A DNA stretch of 64,000 nucleotides from Paenibacillus sp. FSL R7-0273 (GCF_000758625.1 NZ_CP009283.1:1809501-1873500), one strand, 5' to 3'; positions 17,275 through 27,823 are shown, numbered from the stretch's first letter. Notes: generated by a model from the sequence alone, not told the origin. Program-made: numbers and translations.

Positions 17275-18234
17275 CTACCATAAGCTGCTCTTGTTGACCT
17301 TACGGCTGATATAGTTGGCCGAGATGAGCAGAATCAGATTCACAAGCGAGTTGAACAGGCCGACTGCCGAGCTGTAGCTCCAGCCGAATTCCAGCAGACC
17401 TTTGCGGTAGACAAAGGAGGAGATAACATCAGCGGTTTCATAGGTAACCGGGCTGTAGAGCAGGATGATTTTTTCAAAGCCGACGTTCAGCATGTTGCCC
17501 ATCCGCAGAATGAACATGATGGTGATCGTAGGCAGAATCCCCGGCAGCGTGATGTACAGCATCTGCTTCAGGCGGCTGGCCCCGTCGATCCGGGCGGCCT
17601 CATATTGCTCCTGGTCGATACCCGCCAGTGCGGCGATGTAAATAATGGATTCCCAGCCGATCTTCTGCCAGATTTCGGACAGGATATAGACCGGACGGAA
17701 CAGGCCCGGCTTCTGCAGCATGGCGGCTCCGTCATAGCCGAACAGGGAGAAAAGGGAGTTGATGATTCCGTTGCTGTTGGTGAAATCGGTAATCATACCG
17801 CAGATAACAACAAGGGAGATAAAATAAGGCATATAGGAAACGGTCTGAACGACCCGTTTGAAGGCCTGGTTTCTGACTTCATTGATCAGCAGCGCAAGAA
17901 TAATCGGAGCCGGAAACATGAAAATGATGGAATACAAGCTGATGACCACCGTATTCTTCAGAATGCGCCAGAAATAATAGCTGGAGAAAAAGTCGCGGAA
18001 ATGCTGGAGTCCGACCCATTCACTGCCCATAATTCCTTTCATCGGTGAAAAATCCTTAAAGGCGATTACTGCCCCGTACATCGGTGCATAGTGGAAAATA
18101 ACATAGTAAAGCAAGACAGGTATCATCATAAAATACAGCAGCTTGTTAAGCTTGAAATCACGAATGAAGCGCTGTTTGAAGCTGTTATGCGAAGACGCGG
18201 TTTTGTATCCGCTCATCGGTGCCAGTTTAGACAT
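17275..18234 (-). CDS. sugar ABC permease, LplB type
   Basis: 319 residues. The start FKLNKLLYFMMIPVLLYYVIFHYAPMYGAVIAFKDF is the hallmark of LplB-like permeases, and the EAA loop YEAARIDGASRLKQMLYITLPG is intact. Six membrane helices are predicted. It forms the channel with the LplC-type protein encoded 9 bp downstream; the binding-protein gene lies 75 bp upstream, across a small hairpin. The ATPase is expected elsewhere in the genome. Confidence 0.92.
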   Translation of the reverse strand: MSKLAPMSGYKTASSHNSFKQRFIRDFKLNKLLYFMMIPVLLYYVIFHYAPMYGAVIAFKDFSPMKGIMGSEWVGLQHFRDFFSSYYFWRILKNTVVISLYSIIFMFPAPIILALLINEVRNQAFKRVVQTVSYMPYFISLVVICGMITDFTNSNGIINSLFSLFGYDGAAMLQKPGLFRPVYILSEIWQKIGWESIIYIAALAGIDQEQYEAARIDGASRLKQMLYITLPGILPTITIMFILRMGNMLNVGFEKIILLYSPVTYETADVISSFVYRKGLLEFGWSYSSAVGLFNSLVNLILLISANYISRKVNKSSLW

Positions 18235-18254
18235 GGTTTTCTGCTCTCCTCCTT

Positions 18255-18291
18255 AAAGGAAGCAGGGAGAGGATGTCTCCCGCCTGCTCCG
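18255..18291 (-). other. hairpin between SBP and permease genes
   Basis: On the minus strand GGAGCA, then GGGAGA, pair with TCTCCC and TGCTTCC around a 5-nt loop. There is no T run, so an mRNA-processing or stabilising role, like the stem at 14477-14513, is more likely than termination. Confidence 0.45.
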
Positions 18292-18309
18292 TTTTATACC
18301 TTCTTTGGT

Positions 18310-19941
18310 CTAACGCTGCAAATACCGCTCCAGCGCCGCCTGTTTAATTTCGATTGCCCGGGATAGCTTGACGGAATTCAGCTTATCCAGATACCCGCTA
18401 TAAGCTTCCAGCGGTTCAGTCCCGAGAATGATCTTCAGGGTCATTTCATCTACAAGGGTGTTTACATCCGCCATAATGTTGGCGAATTCTGCACTTTCCT
18501 CCGGGGTTGGGGTAACGAGCGGAATCTGGTATTTGGCCATATCCGTTTTTTGCCACGTTGCTACGGCTTCCTGCTGCTCAGGCAGGTTCAGATACTGCTC
18601 GGAGACCCGTTTGTCAGAAACAAAAGGCCCCATGGTATTGCCGCGGATATAGAGTGACATCGCCTGAGCCGGAGCCAGCTTCTCAGGATTGTTCATCAGC
18701 AGATCGGTAAATACCGGCTCACCGTTTTCTAGGGCATAGCTGACGCCTTCGGTTCCGAAGTTAAACAGCATACTGCCAGCTTCGCTGTAGCCGTAATCCA
18801 GCAGCTTTACTGCAAGCTCGGCATTCTTGGAGGTGGCCGAGATCGCTACCATACCGCCGGTGGACATGAAGTAGTCTCTTTGTCCAAACTTAGGCGTTGT
18901 TCCTTTTTCGAGCACCGGATACGGCGCTGCTATAATTGAAGCCTTAGAGTCCTTTTCTTTGAGGATCGGCGTCCATTTGCCAATGCCGCCGCCGGAGTTG
19001 CCCCAGGTAGCCCCGGTTGCACCCGATGTAATATTCGCGTCCATCACCTTGGAATCCACTGTAGCCACGTCTTTATCCAGCAGCCCTTCGGCATACCACT
19101 GGCGGAACAGGCTCAGGAAATCCTTATAGCCCGGCTCGGCAGGGCCAAACTTCACTTTTCCGTCCTCCAGATAGAAGTCACGGGTAACGCCGAACGCACC
19201 TACAAAAGCGCCGTTGCCCAGTTCATTGAATACACGCGGCTTGCCGACGAAGGAGATCGGTGCGGCGGCCCCTTTTTTCTCCTTAAACGCTTTCAAGGTT
19301 GCTGTCCATTCATCAATCGTTTCAGGCACAGGCAGACCCAGCTCATCGAGCCAGTCCTTGCGGATGACCGGGCCCTGGAAGGTCAGGAGGGATTCATCCC
19401 CGCGGATAAAAGGAAAGGCATAATAGCTTCCGTTATCGGTTTTGACCATTTTCTCAACCTCGGGATGCTCCTGCAGATACTTTTTGTAATTCGGAGCGTA
19501 TTTGTCGATCAGCTCATTCAGCTCCAGAATGTAGCCGTCCTTGATTGCTTTCTCCGGTCCGCCGGGGAAGCCGAAAAAGTTATATTCCAGCATATCCGGC
19601 AGCTCACCCGATGCCAGCATGACGTTAAAGGATTCATCGATCTGGTTGGTTGGAGGGGCAGTGAAATCTACTTTGATCCCCGTCTGCTTTTGCCATTCCT
19701 GATAGAAGGGAACCTCAGCATGCTCTGATCTTACTCCGGTCAGCGCATTCGGCAGTGCTCCCCAATACGTAAGCGTCTTATCTGTCTCAATCGGATACGT
19801 CACTGCCGCAGCTTCTGTAGACGAATCCGTGGATGGGGCTGCCTCCTTGTTCCCGTTGTTGCCCGAGCATCCTGTAAGCGTGCTTCCCGCTAAGAGGAAT
19901 GTCATGAGCGAAAACATGATCCTTCTGCTTGCTCTTCTCAT
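18310..19941 (-). CDS. extracellular solute-binding lipoprotein, LplA type
   Basis: 543 residues, longer than ordinary family 1 binding proteins, as is usual for LplA-like proteins. Lipobox LTGC with Cys25, a serine/threonine linker, then a type 1 binding fold (TLTYWGALPNALTG, ASGELPDMLEYNFFGFPGGPEKAIKDGYILELNELIDKYAPNYKKYL, YYAFPFIRGDES, RKDWLDELGLPVPETIDEW). It is anchored outside the cell and feeds the LplB/LplC permeases encoded downstream. AGGGAGGTTAAC precedes the start. The substrate is unknown; the neighbouring regulator probably senses the same sugar. Confidence 0.92.
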   Translation of the reverse strand: MRRASRRIMFSLMTFLLAGSTLTGCSGNNGNKEAAPSTDSSTEAAAVTYPIETDKTLTYWGALPNALTGVRSEHAEVPFYQEWQKQTGIKVDFTAPPTNQIDESFNVMLASGELPDMLEYNFFGFPGGPEKAIKDGYILELNELIDKYAPNYKKYLQEHPEVEKMVKTDNGSYYAFPFIRGDESLLTFQGPVIRKDWLDELGLPVPETIDEWTATLKAFKEKKGAAAPISFVGKPRVFNELGNGAFVGAFGVTRDFYLEDGKVKFGPAEPGYKDFLSLFRQWYAEGLLDKDVATVDSKVMDANITSGATGATWGNSGGGIGKWTPILKEKDSKASIIAAPYPVLEKGTTPKFGQRDYFMSTGGMVAISATSKNAELAVKLLDYGYSEAGSMLFNFGTEGVSYALENGEPVFTDLLMNNPEKLAPAQAMSLYIRGNTMGPFVSDKRVSEQYLNLPEQQEAVATWQKTDMAKYQIPLVTPTPEESAEFANIMADVNTLVDEMTLKIILGTEPLEAYSGYLDKLNSVKLSRAIEIKQAALERYLQR

Positions 19942-20201
19942 TCTTGTTAACCTCCCTGAATGTGCTTTCTGAGCTTATCTTTCTGAACCTGCCGTGCAGC
20001 GGCGGCTCATGCCCTAACTATAAAGTCCGCCCGGCGTAACTGTACATGCGCAGTATATCCAATGGGATTGAAACCTGTAGGTTCAGCATCGGCAAAATAG
20101 ACAAATGGATAGGCGAATGGGGGTCGGGGGCCTTTTTCTGCCTAAAACAGTATAAAAAATCCCCGTCCGCCATACAGGATGGCAGGCAGGGAAGAGAGGA
20201 G

Positions 20202-22574
20202 TCAACCATCGATGGTCTCTTTATATTTGCCGGGGGTGATGCCCTCAAGCTTCTTGAACGTACGGATATAAGTGCCGACATCATTGAAGCCGGATTTCTC
20301 CGCCGCCTCCTGGACGGTCAGCCGTTTATCCGCGATCAGCTGCTTAGACCAGTCAATCCGTTTCTTGTTGATCTTATCCAGCAGGCCTTCACCGGACTGC
20401 TCCTTGAACAGCCGCGACAGGTAGGTGGGCTTCATATCAAACTGCTGGCCGAGGAGGGAGACGTTTAAGCCAGGATCCGTATAATGGTTATCGATAAAAG
20501 CGGAAACCTCGCTGATCAGCTCCGTCAACGCGCGCTGGCGGTTCTCCTGCACATTCTGCAGGCGTCTGGCTGCGGCGTAATCACAGACCTCCCCGAGCAT
20601 GCTCTCAAGCTGCTCCTGCATTTCCGAGAGCGTCTCGGAGGAGGAGAGCCTGTCAATGATCTTGGGGTTCTGGATCAGGATATTGTCCCGGCCCGCGCCA
20701 AGCTCGCCCATGCTTTTGATTAATGTACCGGCCAGATCGAGAATCAGACAGCGGGCCAGCGGCAGCTTGACCGGGTGGGCCGAGAAGTTCATCTGCAGAA
20801 TATCCTCGAGGGCCGCCCTGGCCGCCGGGAAATCCCCGACCTTGACGTAATTGATCAGCTGCTGCTCACTCTGGAGCGGATAATAATAGCCGGAATCGGT
20901 ATCCGCCTGGATGCTGTACCGCTGAATGTCCTCATAGGCGAGAATCTCCTGCTTGCCCATCACCAGCTTATATTCCATAGCCTCCAGCGCTTCCTGATAG
21001 GCCTGCGGAACATGCTCCAGGCCGCTGTGAACCCGGCTGATGGATACCGTAATATAAATGCTGTAGGTCCGGGCAAGAAAATCCTGGGCGGACCGGGCTG
21101 CCTGGAGCAAATCCCCGGCCTGCTCTTCCGGAGACAGCCCGGACAGACTGACAAGGCAAGGCATGGCGTCATCATTTTCCACCAGATAACCCCGGTGTCT
21201 GACATTGACCAGCTCCTCCACAACGTTGCGCACGATAAAATGCAGCAACCGCAGCTTTTCCTCAGCCGTCTTTCCCTGAACCCTTTCCAGAAAAATATCC
21301 ACATCCTCCATGTAGAACAGCAGAATCCCGAAATCTGCGGACAGCAGCCGGATATCAAAGGCAGTCAAGGCTTCAGCCAGCGGAAGCTCATGGTCCCGCT
21401 TGCCCTTGAACCATTTCATCATGTAGCCGGAGCGCAGGCTGTAATGCTGCTTTTTCATCTCCAGCATCATGTTGTCCAGATCGCTTAAAGTACTGTCCAC
21501 GGCCTGCTGGATAAAATGAAATTCGTTCGCCGCTTTCTCCCGGAGAGCCGCTTTATTATTGAAAGCGTGTACAATTTTCCGCAGCGGATTGTAGTTTTTA
21601 CGCAGAAAGATGTAGGTTAGGCATCCGCCGCCGAGCAGGCTGGCCAGAATGCTGATATAAGTGAGCTTGCGGACAAGCTCCGCCTTCTTCCAGTAGACCT
21701 CACTGGGAACGAGGGAAATATATTTAAGATTGGATACCGCAGACTGGATGGAAAACACCTCGTACTGCCGGCCTCCCGACTCCCAGATGAACATGCCGCC
21801 GGACTGGGTATCAAAGGGAAGCCTGGCGGGAAGCTCCTCACTTGAGCTGGATACCAGCACATTGTTATCGGCGTCTGCAATCAGTACATGCCCCTTGCTG
21901 AAAGCCTCGATGTTAAGCAGGGAGGTAAGGATATTGGATTTGTCGATCAGGATAACATTGGCACCTGAAGGCTTGCCCTCCTCGTAATCATAGGTGCTTA
22001 CATAGGCGAGCGCATCCACGGAAACCCCGTTCTCATTGTTGCGCTTAACGGGCACGAAGCCCTTGAACTTTTGGCGCTGCAGAATATCCGTCCATTCCTC
22101 ATAGCTGAGCATACTGGAATTATGATGCTCATTGTAGGCAAACCTCGCACTCCGGTATACGCCGGGAAGCAGGACGGTATCCCTGGCCGCCAGGTAGATA
22201 TAGAACAGGTCGGTCTCGCCGTAAGCCGACTGATAGAGGGACATGTCCTTGGTGGCATCGTAAAGGTCATACATATATTCTTCCGGAAAAATAGCGTACT
22301 TGTGCTGATCGACCAGCTCACGGAATTTGGTATTCCAGTTCAGCTCGAAATCGAGCCGGTTGACCGCTTCAATCTGCTTGTCCATCAGCTCTCTTAATTG
22401 CCTGAGCAAGGAATTGTTGGCCAGATGGATCTCGTCAGCCAGCATCCTGCTGGACTGGTAATAGACGATTGAGCTCAGCGCGACCGGCAGCAGCAGCACG
22501 GCCAGATAAGATAAAGTCCAGGTTAGCAGCACGCTCCGGCTGCCCCACCACCGTTTTTTTTGTGTAGTCCCCAT
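20202..22574 (-). CDS. membrane-anchored AraC-family regulator
   Basis: About 790 residues. A membrane helix (LLTWTLSYLAVLLLPVALSSIVYY), an extracytoplasmic region of about 250 residues, a second helix (LTYISILASLLGGGCLTYIFL), a cytoplasmic middle region, and a C-terminal AraC double HTH (VSLLGQQFDMKPTYLSRLFKEQSG, TVQEAAEKSGFNDVGTYIRTFKKLEGITPGKY). Such one-component regulators sense an extracellular sugar or its binding protein and act directly on the adjacent operon. The frame opens at a GTG (22610), but AGGAG is 7 bases before the ATG at 22574, so that start is preferred. It is the first gene of the SBP-LplB-LplC operon, 260 bp ahead of the SBP gene; that gap holds no visible gene. Confidence 0.88.
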   Translation of the reverse strand: MGTTQKKRWWGSRSVLLTWTLSYLAVLLLPVALSSIVYYQSSRMLADEIHLANNSLLRQLRELMDKQIEAVNRLDFELNWNTKFRELVDQHKYAIFPEEYMYDLYDATKDMSLYQSAYGETDLFYIYLAARDTVLLPGVYRSARFAYNEHHNSSMLSYEEWTDILQRQKFKGFVPVKRNNENGVSVDALAYVSTYDYEEGKPSGANVILIDKSNILTSLLNIEAFSKGHVLIADADNNVLVSSSSEELPARLPFDTQSGGMFIWESGGRQYEVFSIQSAVSNLKYISLVPSEVYWKKAELVRKLTYISILASLLGGGCLTYIFLRKNYNPLRKIVHAFNNKAALREKAANEFHFIQQAVDSTLSDLDNMMLEMKKQHYSLRSGYMMKWFKGKRDHELPLAEALTAFDIRLLSADFGILLFYMEDVDIFLERVQGKTAEEKLRLLHFIVRNVVEELVNVRHRGYLVENDDAMPCLVSLSGLSPEEQAGDLLQAARSAQDFLARTYSIYITVSISRVHSGLEHVPQAYQEALEAMEYKLVMGKQEILAYEDIQRYSIQADTDSGYYYPLQSEQQLINYVKVGDFPAARAALEDILQMNFSAHPVKLPLARCLILDLAGTLIKSMGELGAGRDNILIQNPKIIDRLSSSETLSEMQEQLESMLGEVCDYAAARRLQNVQENRQRALTELISEVSAFIDNHYTDPGLNVSLLGQQFDMKPTYLSRLFKEQSGEGLLDKINKKRIDWSKQLIADKRLTVQEAAEKSGFNDVGTYIRTFKKLEGITPGKYKETIDG

Positions 22575-22685
22575 CAGCATTCTCCTGTCGGTGCTTCCAT
22601 TCTTTGACACGGTTTATTGTACAGGCACATCCGGCTGATTACAATTGACATTCTGGAGGCAGTTCTGCCGGAGCGCAGGCAAGGC

Positions 22686-23558
22686 TCACTCATAATAAAT
22701 CGCATCGTACGGAAATTCCAGCTTTTTCAGCCGGTAATCCTTCGGGGTCATAGACATATATTCGCGGAATACCTTGCCGAAATAGCTTGGGCTGTCAAAG
22801 CCGCACTCACGGCCGATTTCCTGTATGGAAAGATCGGTGGTACGCAGCAGGGAGACGGCCGCCTCCACCCGCCGTTCCCTAAGATAGGCGAGCGGGGAGG
22901 TCTGCTCCGATTTCTGGAACAGCCGGCACAGATGATGCTTGTTGACCCCGCAATGCTCTGCAAGCAGGTCCAGAGTCAACGGCTCGGCGTAGTGCGCCCT
23001 CATGTATTTTTTGGCCTTTAGAATAATCGAGCTGGTAGCCGCGCTGATATCCTTGGAAATCTCACCGCTCGTCCGGACCAGAGTCAGCAGCCAGCTGTAG
23101 ACCTGGGCGGAGAGCAGATATTTGTCGGTCACCTTCTCCTCGCCGATGGCCCGCAGCAGCTCCCATAACGCTGTGATCAGCGGGGAATCCGCCTCTCTGC
23201 GGATGACATGGCCCTCCTGGGCGATAACCATATCCCAGATCCGGGCTGCTTCAGCTCCTCTTATATTCAGCCAGAGAATTTCCCAGGGCTGGCTGTCCGG
23301 CGAGTAAAAGTAGCGGTAATTTCCGGGAACCTTGACCAGAAAGCCTGAGCCTTTAGTCAGGGGAATAAGCTGCTGGTCCGCCTCGATCCAGCCCTGCCCG
23401 CTGAGCGTATACTGAAAAATGACATGCCCCGAGTCCGGACGCTCATTGCCGTCAAAGCTGTATTCAGCATTTCTTATTCTCTGCCACCCGATGGAGCTGA
23501 GCATCAAGATTGAGATATCGTCATTATGAAAAGCAAATGCTGACGGCTCAGTCATCAT
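22686..23558 (-). CDS. AraC-family regulator with cupin sensor domain
   Basis: 290 residues. The N-terminal half is an AraC_binding cupin (HVIFQYTLSGQGWIEADQQLIPLTKGSGFLV, PWEILWLNIRG). The C-terminal half has two HTH units (LTLDLLAEHCGVNKHHLCRLFQKSEQTSPLAYL, SIQEIGRECGFDSPSYFGKVFREYMSMTPKDYR). This layout is that of sugar-responsive regulators such as MsmR/RafR. It is divergent from the GH31 gene across a 110-bp region, so it most likely controls that gene and itself. AGGAGG precedes the start. Confidence 0.9.
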   Translation of the reverse strand: MMTEPSAFAFHNDDISILMLSSIGWQRIRNAEYSFDGNERPDSGHVIFQYTLSGQGWIEADQQLIPLTKGSGFLVKVPGNYRYFYSPDSQPWEILWLNIRGAEAARIWDMVIAQEGHVIRREADSPLITALWELLRAIGEEKVTDKYLLSAQVYSWLLTLVRTSGEISKDISAATSSIILKAKKYMRAHYAEPLTLDLLAEHCGVNKHHLCRLFQKSEQTSPLAYLRERRVEAAVSLLRTTDLSIQEIGRECGFDSPSYFGKVFREYMSMTPKDYRLKKLEFPYDAIYYE

Positions 23559-23668
23559 TCATCCTCCTAAACCTAAAAGTCAATTTTGTTATATTATAGC
23601 GCACAACTTTTAGATTGTCTCAGGCGAGCCCCGCAGGTAAGATCGGATTAGAAAAAGGAGTGATTTCA

Positions 23669-25192
23669 ATGTCAACGCATGAACAGATTATCAGGCTGCT
23701 TCCGGGTGAATACTGGTGGGGCGGACGTGCTGCAGACGGCAAAAGCATGCCTTACGGACAGGAGCTGTTCCGGGCAGATCTGGATCAGCATCATAACGGC
23801 AATCAGGCCAGTCCGCTGCTGCTCTCAAGCCTGGGGAGATATATCTGGAGTGAAGAGCCCTTTGCATTTCTTTTTGAGGACAGGTCTGTAACGGTAACAG
23901 GGAAGGGGGAGCTGATAGCCGGAGAGGGCTGCGGCAGCTTAAAAGGAGCGTTTGAGCATGTATCCCGCAGCTATTTTCCGCCAGCCGCCGGCATCCCGGA
24001 GGAGCTGCTGTTCACCGCTCCGCAATATAATCTGTGGATCGAGCTGCTGTACGAGCCGACCCAGGAAAAGGTGCTGCAGTATGCCCGCAAGGTGCTTGAG
24101 CACGGAATGCCGCCGGGCGTCATCATGATCGATGACAATTGGCATGAGCCTTACGGCACCTGGACCTTTCATTCCGGAAGGTTCCCTGATCCGGGCCGGA
24201 TGGTCCGGGAGCTTCATGCCCTTGGCTTCAAGGTAATGCTATGGGTCTGCCCGTTCATCAGCCCGGATTCCCGCACCTTCCGCCAGCTGGAGCCTGCCGG
24301 AATTTTGCTGAAGAACCGGGAAGGCAAGACAGCCCTCCGGAAATGGTGGAACGGCTATAGCGCGGTTCTGGATTGTACAAATCCTGATGCGGTGAAGTGG
24401 ATGCAGGAGCAGCTGGATACCCTGCAGCGGGAGTACGGGATTGACGGGTTCAAGCTGGATGCCGGCGACGCCGAATTTTATGAGCCGGATGACCAGGCTT
24501 TTATTCCGGCCACCACACGCAGCGGGCATAGTGAAGCCTGGGCGAGAGCCGGGCTGAAGTACAGGCTGAATGAGTACCGTGCCTGCTGGAAGCTGGCCGG
24601 CCAGCCGCTGGTGCAGCGGCTTAAGGACAAGGGCCATGCCTGGCAGGACAACGGGCTGGGCGACCTGATTCCTGACGGGCTCGCCCAGGGACTGCTTGGT
24701 TATGCCTATACCTGCCCGGATATGATCGGCGGTGGAGAATTCGGCAGCCTGACCTCGGCCAGGATTGATCCCGAGCTGTTCGTGCGGTATGCCCAGTGCT
24801 CGGCACTGTTTCCGATGATGCAGTTCTCGGCAGCTCCGTGGCGGGTACTGGATGAAGCGCATCTCGCTCTTTGCGTAGAGGCAGCCGCATTACATGCCTT
24901 GTTCGGGCAGGAGATTCTGGAGCTGGCCCGTCACGCCTCAGTCACCGGTGAACCCATTATTCGCCATATGGCTTATGAGTTCCCGGGCCGGGGCCTGGAG
25001 GCCGTTAAGGACCAGTTCATGCTGGGCAGCTCTGTCCTGGTTGCCCCGGTTATCCAAAAGGGCGGCAGACAGCGCCGTGTAATATTCCCGGAGGGCATCT
25101 GGACCGGGGATGACGGCAGCACCGTTACCGGCCCGGCCGGGCTGGAAATCGATGTGCCGCTCAGCCGGCTGCCTTATTACCGGAGGGGCTGA
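23669..25192 (+). CDS. glycoside hydrolase family 31 (alpha-glucosidase / alpha-xylosidase type)
   Basis: About 507 residues, cytoplasmic. The GH31 barrel signatures are clear: PPGVIMIDDNWHEPYGTWTF, GFKVMLWVCPFISPDS, and the nucleophile motif DGFKLDAGD with Asp264. The segment around QDNGLGD or the later CPDMIGGGEFG would hold the acid/base and metal-free loop region. It lacks the large N-terminal beta-sandwich of many GH31 enzymes, so it is shorter than usual (family members often exceed 650). The frame is open to 23615, but AAGGAGTGATTTCA precedes the ATG at 23669. Likely removes an alpha-linked glucose, xylose or galactose from an imported oligosaccharide under control of the divergent AraC regulator. 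Confidence 0.88.
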   Translation: MSTHEQIIRLLPGEYWWGGRAADGKSMPYGQELFRADLDQHHNGNQASPLLLSSLGRYIWSEEPFAFLFEDRSVTVTGKGELIAGEGCGSLKGAFEHVSRSYFPPAAGIPEELLFTAPQYNLWIELLYEPTQEKVLQYARKVLEHGMPPGVIMIDDNWHEPYGTWTFHSGRFPDPGRMVRELHALGFKVMLWVCPFISPDSRTFRQLEPAGILLKNREGKTALRKWWNGYSAVLDCTNPDAVKWMQEQLDTLQREYGIDGFKLDAGDAEFYEPDDQAFIPATTRSGHSEAWARAGLKYRLNEYRACWKLAGQPLVQRLKDKGHAWQDNGLGDLIPDGLAQGLLGYAYTCPDMIGGGEFGSLTSARIDPELFVRYAQCSALFPMMQFSAAPWRVLDEAHLALCVEAAALHALFGQEILELARHASVTGEPIIRHMAYEFPGRGLEAVKDQFMLGSSVLVAPVIQKGGRQRRVIFPEGIWTGDDGSTVTGPAGLEIDVPLSRLPYYRRG

Positions 25193-25329
25193 TTCTTGCC
25201 GGGCTGCTGCGCAGCAGCTGTAACGGACCGTAGCACAATTCACAGATAGCCGCCCGCGTGTTTTGGTTAATAAATGGTATGTCTTTGGACAACCTATTAC
25301 CTAACACGGAAGAAATGAGGCGATTAAGC

Positions 25330-25821
25330 ATGTCAACTTTGAATAATAGTCACCAGGAGGCCGTTGAGACGGTGCGCAAGCTGATCAAGGGCATTGATAC
25401 GGCGATGTTCACCACGATTTCACCTGAAGGTCTGGTGTCCCGGCCGATGAAGACGCAGGAGGTTGAATTTGACGGAGACCTCTGGTTTTTGACCAAAAAG
25501 GATACCAGCAAGTTCGACGAGATTCTGCACGACCCGCGGGTGAATGTGGTATATGCCGATAAATCCTATGTCTCGATCCGCGGTGTGGCGAGAATTGTGA
25601 ATGATGCGGCCAAGAAGAAGGAATACTGGAACCCGGGCTATGAAGCCTTTTTGAAGACCAGCTATGATGATCCGGAGGTCATCCTGATCCAGGTCCATGC
25701 CGAATCTGCTGAGTACTGGAAGAGCGGCAATCTGGCCGAGAAGGCGAGCTACATGTTCAAAAGAATAACCAATCAGGATACGGAGGATTCCAATCTTAAT
25801 CAGACGGTTGAGCTGGAATAG
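25330..25821 (+). CDS. pyridoxamine 5'-phosphate oxidase-family protein (general stress protein 26 type)
   Basis: 163 residues from the ATG at 25330, which has GAGGCG upstream; the frame is open further up but without a ribosome site. Split-barrel flavin-binding fold: AMFTTISPEGLVSRPMKTQ, DGDLWFLTKKDTSKFDEI, VNVVYADKSYVSIRGVARIV. The later residues EYWKSGN are found in the general stress protein 26 subgroup. Such proteins bind FMN or F420-like cofactors; the reaction is usually unknown. It is a single gene with its own terminator. Confidence 0.85.
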   Translation: MSTLNNSHQEAVETVRKLIKGIDTAMFTTISPEGLVSRPMKTQEVEFDGDLWFLTKKDTSKFDEILHDPRVNVVYADKSYVSIRGVARIVNDAAKKKEYWNPGYEAFLKTSYDDPEVILIQVHAESAEYWKSGNLAEKASYMFKRITNQDTEDSNLNQTVELE

Positions 25822-25840
25822 AACGGACCCTGAATGGATA

Positions 25841-25873
25841 AGGAGCCCCGCTGCAAAAGCGGAGCTCCTTTTT
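25841..25873 (+). terminator. terminator after the flavin-binding protein gene
   Basis: AGGAGC, CCGCT pair with AGCGG, GCTCCT across a short loop, followed by five T. Confidence 0.85.
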
Positions 25874-25896
25874 GTCATACGGCTGTAAGCTGTATT

Positions 25897-27609
25897 TTAA
25901 ATTTTGAACTGGTTTAAAATCTTCTGAAGATCATCAGCAAGACTGGCCAGCGCCTGGGCGGAGGAGGAGATCTCCTGCATGGAAGCCAGCTGCTCTTCAG
26001 TTGCGGCAGAAATATTCTGGGTGATGGAGGCGGAATCCCGGGCTACAGCGCTGACCTCGCCGATTGAATGATCGATGCCCGAAGTTCCCTCGGCCAGCAT
26101 CTGGATGGCTTCGGCAATGTCTGCAATCTGGTCCACAAAACGGCTCACGGCTTCCTCAATGTTATGGAAGGAACGGCCGGCGTGATTGACAATGCTTAAG
26201 CCGGACTCTACCTCCTGTGAGGTTTTGTCCATCGTGGACAGGGTAACTTCTGTATCCTGCTGAATCAGCCGGATCAGCTGCGTGACCTGCTCTGCTGACC
26301 GGTCCGACTGCTCGGCCAGTTTTCTGACCTCCCCGGCGACAACTGCAAATCCGCGCCCGTGCTCCCCGGCTCTGGCTGCTTCAATAGAAGCATTCAGTGC
26401 AAGGAGGTTAGTCTGTGCAGAAATGCCGGAAATCACACTGATGATCTGTCCAATCTCAGCGGAGCGGTGATTCAGGCTGGAGACTGCTTCAAACAGGCTG
26501 TGCACATTGGAGGAGATCGAATTCATCTGGGCTGTTACTTCGGTAATAGCCTGGTTGCCTTCCGCAGACAGCCGGGAAGCATGCAGCGCGTCCTGCTTCA
26601 TCTGCTCTGTATTGCCGGCAATAGTCTGCGTGTAACCGTTTATCTCCGTGATAGAGGCTGAGCTGCCTTCGACGAGTTGAACCTGCTTTTCCGTCCCGGT
26701 GGCAAGCTCCTGTACGGTCTCGGCAATATGCCCGCTTGCATGGCTGTTCTGCTCAGCGCTTGCGCTAAGCTCCTCAGAGGTGGAGGCGACGAAATGCGAG
26801 GATTCCTGGACGGTGCTGAAGATCGACTGCAGCTTGCCAGTCATTTCATTAAAGGAAGCGGATAGCCCGCCGATTTCGTCTTTAGAGACATAGCTGCTTT
26901 TTACGGTGAAGTCACCATGCTCGGCTTGCAGCAGCAGACCTCTTACCTCCTTGACCGGTCTGACAATCATGCGCGAGATCAGCAGGCCGAGGAAGACAAG
27001 CAGCACAAGCGTAGCAATCATGACGGATGAGGCAATAATCGTAATCCGGGTGACCCGGCTCTGATTATCCGAATTGATTTCCCCGGCTCCATCAACCTTG
27101 GATTGCTGCATTGCCTTTAGAGTATCATTAACCAGCTTGCGCTGGGATTCAATTTCTTCTGTATAGACTATATAGGCCAGCTCATTTTTGTTCTGAGAGG
27201 CTAATTCAATGACCTGCAGTCTCGAAGCTTCCAGCACCTCGGCCTGCTCATGATACTGGGCTATAAGCTGACGCTCCTCTTCCCGGAGATGTGTCGCTTC
27301 AATCTCTCCAATCATGTCGTCAATTTCCGCCCATGCGGAAATAATTTCTTCATTTAATTCTTTTATACGGTCAGCCTTTTTGGTCGTCAGCAGCTCAAGT
27401 GTATAGGCATCACTTGCTCTGGCGTTGATCCGGATCTGCATGACGGTTTTGAGCGGGATAAGATTCTCCTCGTACATTACTGTAGATTTATCGGCCATTA
27501 TATTCGTGTAGACCTGCCCGATTGTTCCGATGGTAAGAAGAGAAGCTGCACTCACCAGGATGAGAATCATAAGCTTTTTTGCAATACCCAGGTTTTTTAA
27601 CAGTCTCAT
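25897..27609 (-). CDS. methyl-accepting chemotaxis protein
   Basis: 570 residues. Helix 1 at about 12-34, an extracytoplasmic four-helix-bundle type sensor (about 35-185), helix 2 ([22 protein letters not shown]), HAMP, then the long antiparallel coiled coil with the conserved hairpin tip ([43 protein letters not shown]) that contacts CheA and CheW. It signals attractant or repellent binding to the flagellar motor. Glutamine/glutamate methylation sites are expected in the flanking helices. It stands alone among sugar genes, so sugar sensing is possible but not shown. Confidence 0.95.
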   Translation of the reverse strand: MRLLKNLGIAKKLMILILVSAASLLTIGTIGQVYTNIMADKSTVMYEENLIPLKTVMQIRINARASDAYTLELLTTKKADRIKELNEEIISAWAEIDDMIGEIEATHLREEERQLIAQYHEQAEVLEASRLQVIELASQNKNELAYIVYTEEIESQRKLVNDTLKAMQQSKVDGAGEINSDNQSRVTRITIIASSVMIATLVLLVFLGLLISRMIVRPVKEVRGLLLQAEHGDFTVKSSYVSKDEIGGLSASFNEMTGKLQSIFSTVQESSHFVASTSEELSASAEQNSHASGHIAETVQELATGTEKQVQLVEGSSASITEINGYTQTIAGNTEQMKQDALHASRLSAEGNQAITEVTAQMNSISSNVHSLFEAVSSLNHRSAEIGQIISVISGISAQTNLLALNASIEAARAGEHGRGFAVVAGEVRKLAEQSDRSAEQVTQLIRLIQQDTEVTLSTMDKTSQEVESGLSIVNHAGRSFHNIEEAVSRFVDQIADIAEAIQMLAEGTSGIDHSIGEVSAVARDSASITQNISAATEEQLASMQEISSSAQALASLADDLQKILNQFKI

Positions 27610-27733
27610 ACAGGATGTCCCCTTTGTTTCTCTATAATGTTAATTATTTTAACTGAATATATATCGACAGAATACAGCTGTTTGTTGAGCACACAGGGGA
27701 GAATTCCGGGGCTTTTGTACTGGTAAAATAGAG

Positions 27734-27776
27734 AAAAGGGTATTCATCTCCGGGACGGAGAAAAATACCCTTTTTT
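27734..27776. terminator. bidirectional terminator
   Basis: AAAAGGGTATT pairs with AATACCCTTTT, and inside it TCTCCG pairs with CGGAGA. T runs occur on both strands. It ends the minus-strand alpha-galactosidase operon and isolates the chemotaxis gene's upstream region. Confidence 0.85.
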
Positions 27777-27823
27777 GCTGCATTGCTATTGCTGTAATCA
27801 GCTGGCTGAGTGGTGGAGCAAGC

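Noticed and set aside
25258..25282. Sigma-B type promoter before the general stress protein 26-like gene
   Set aside because: GTTTTG and GGTATG are present but only 10 bp apart, too close for the usual spacing.
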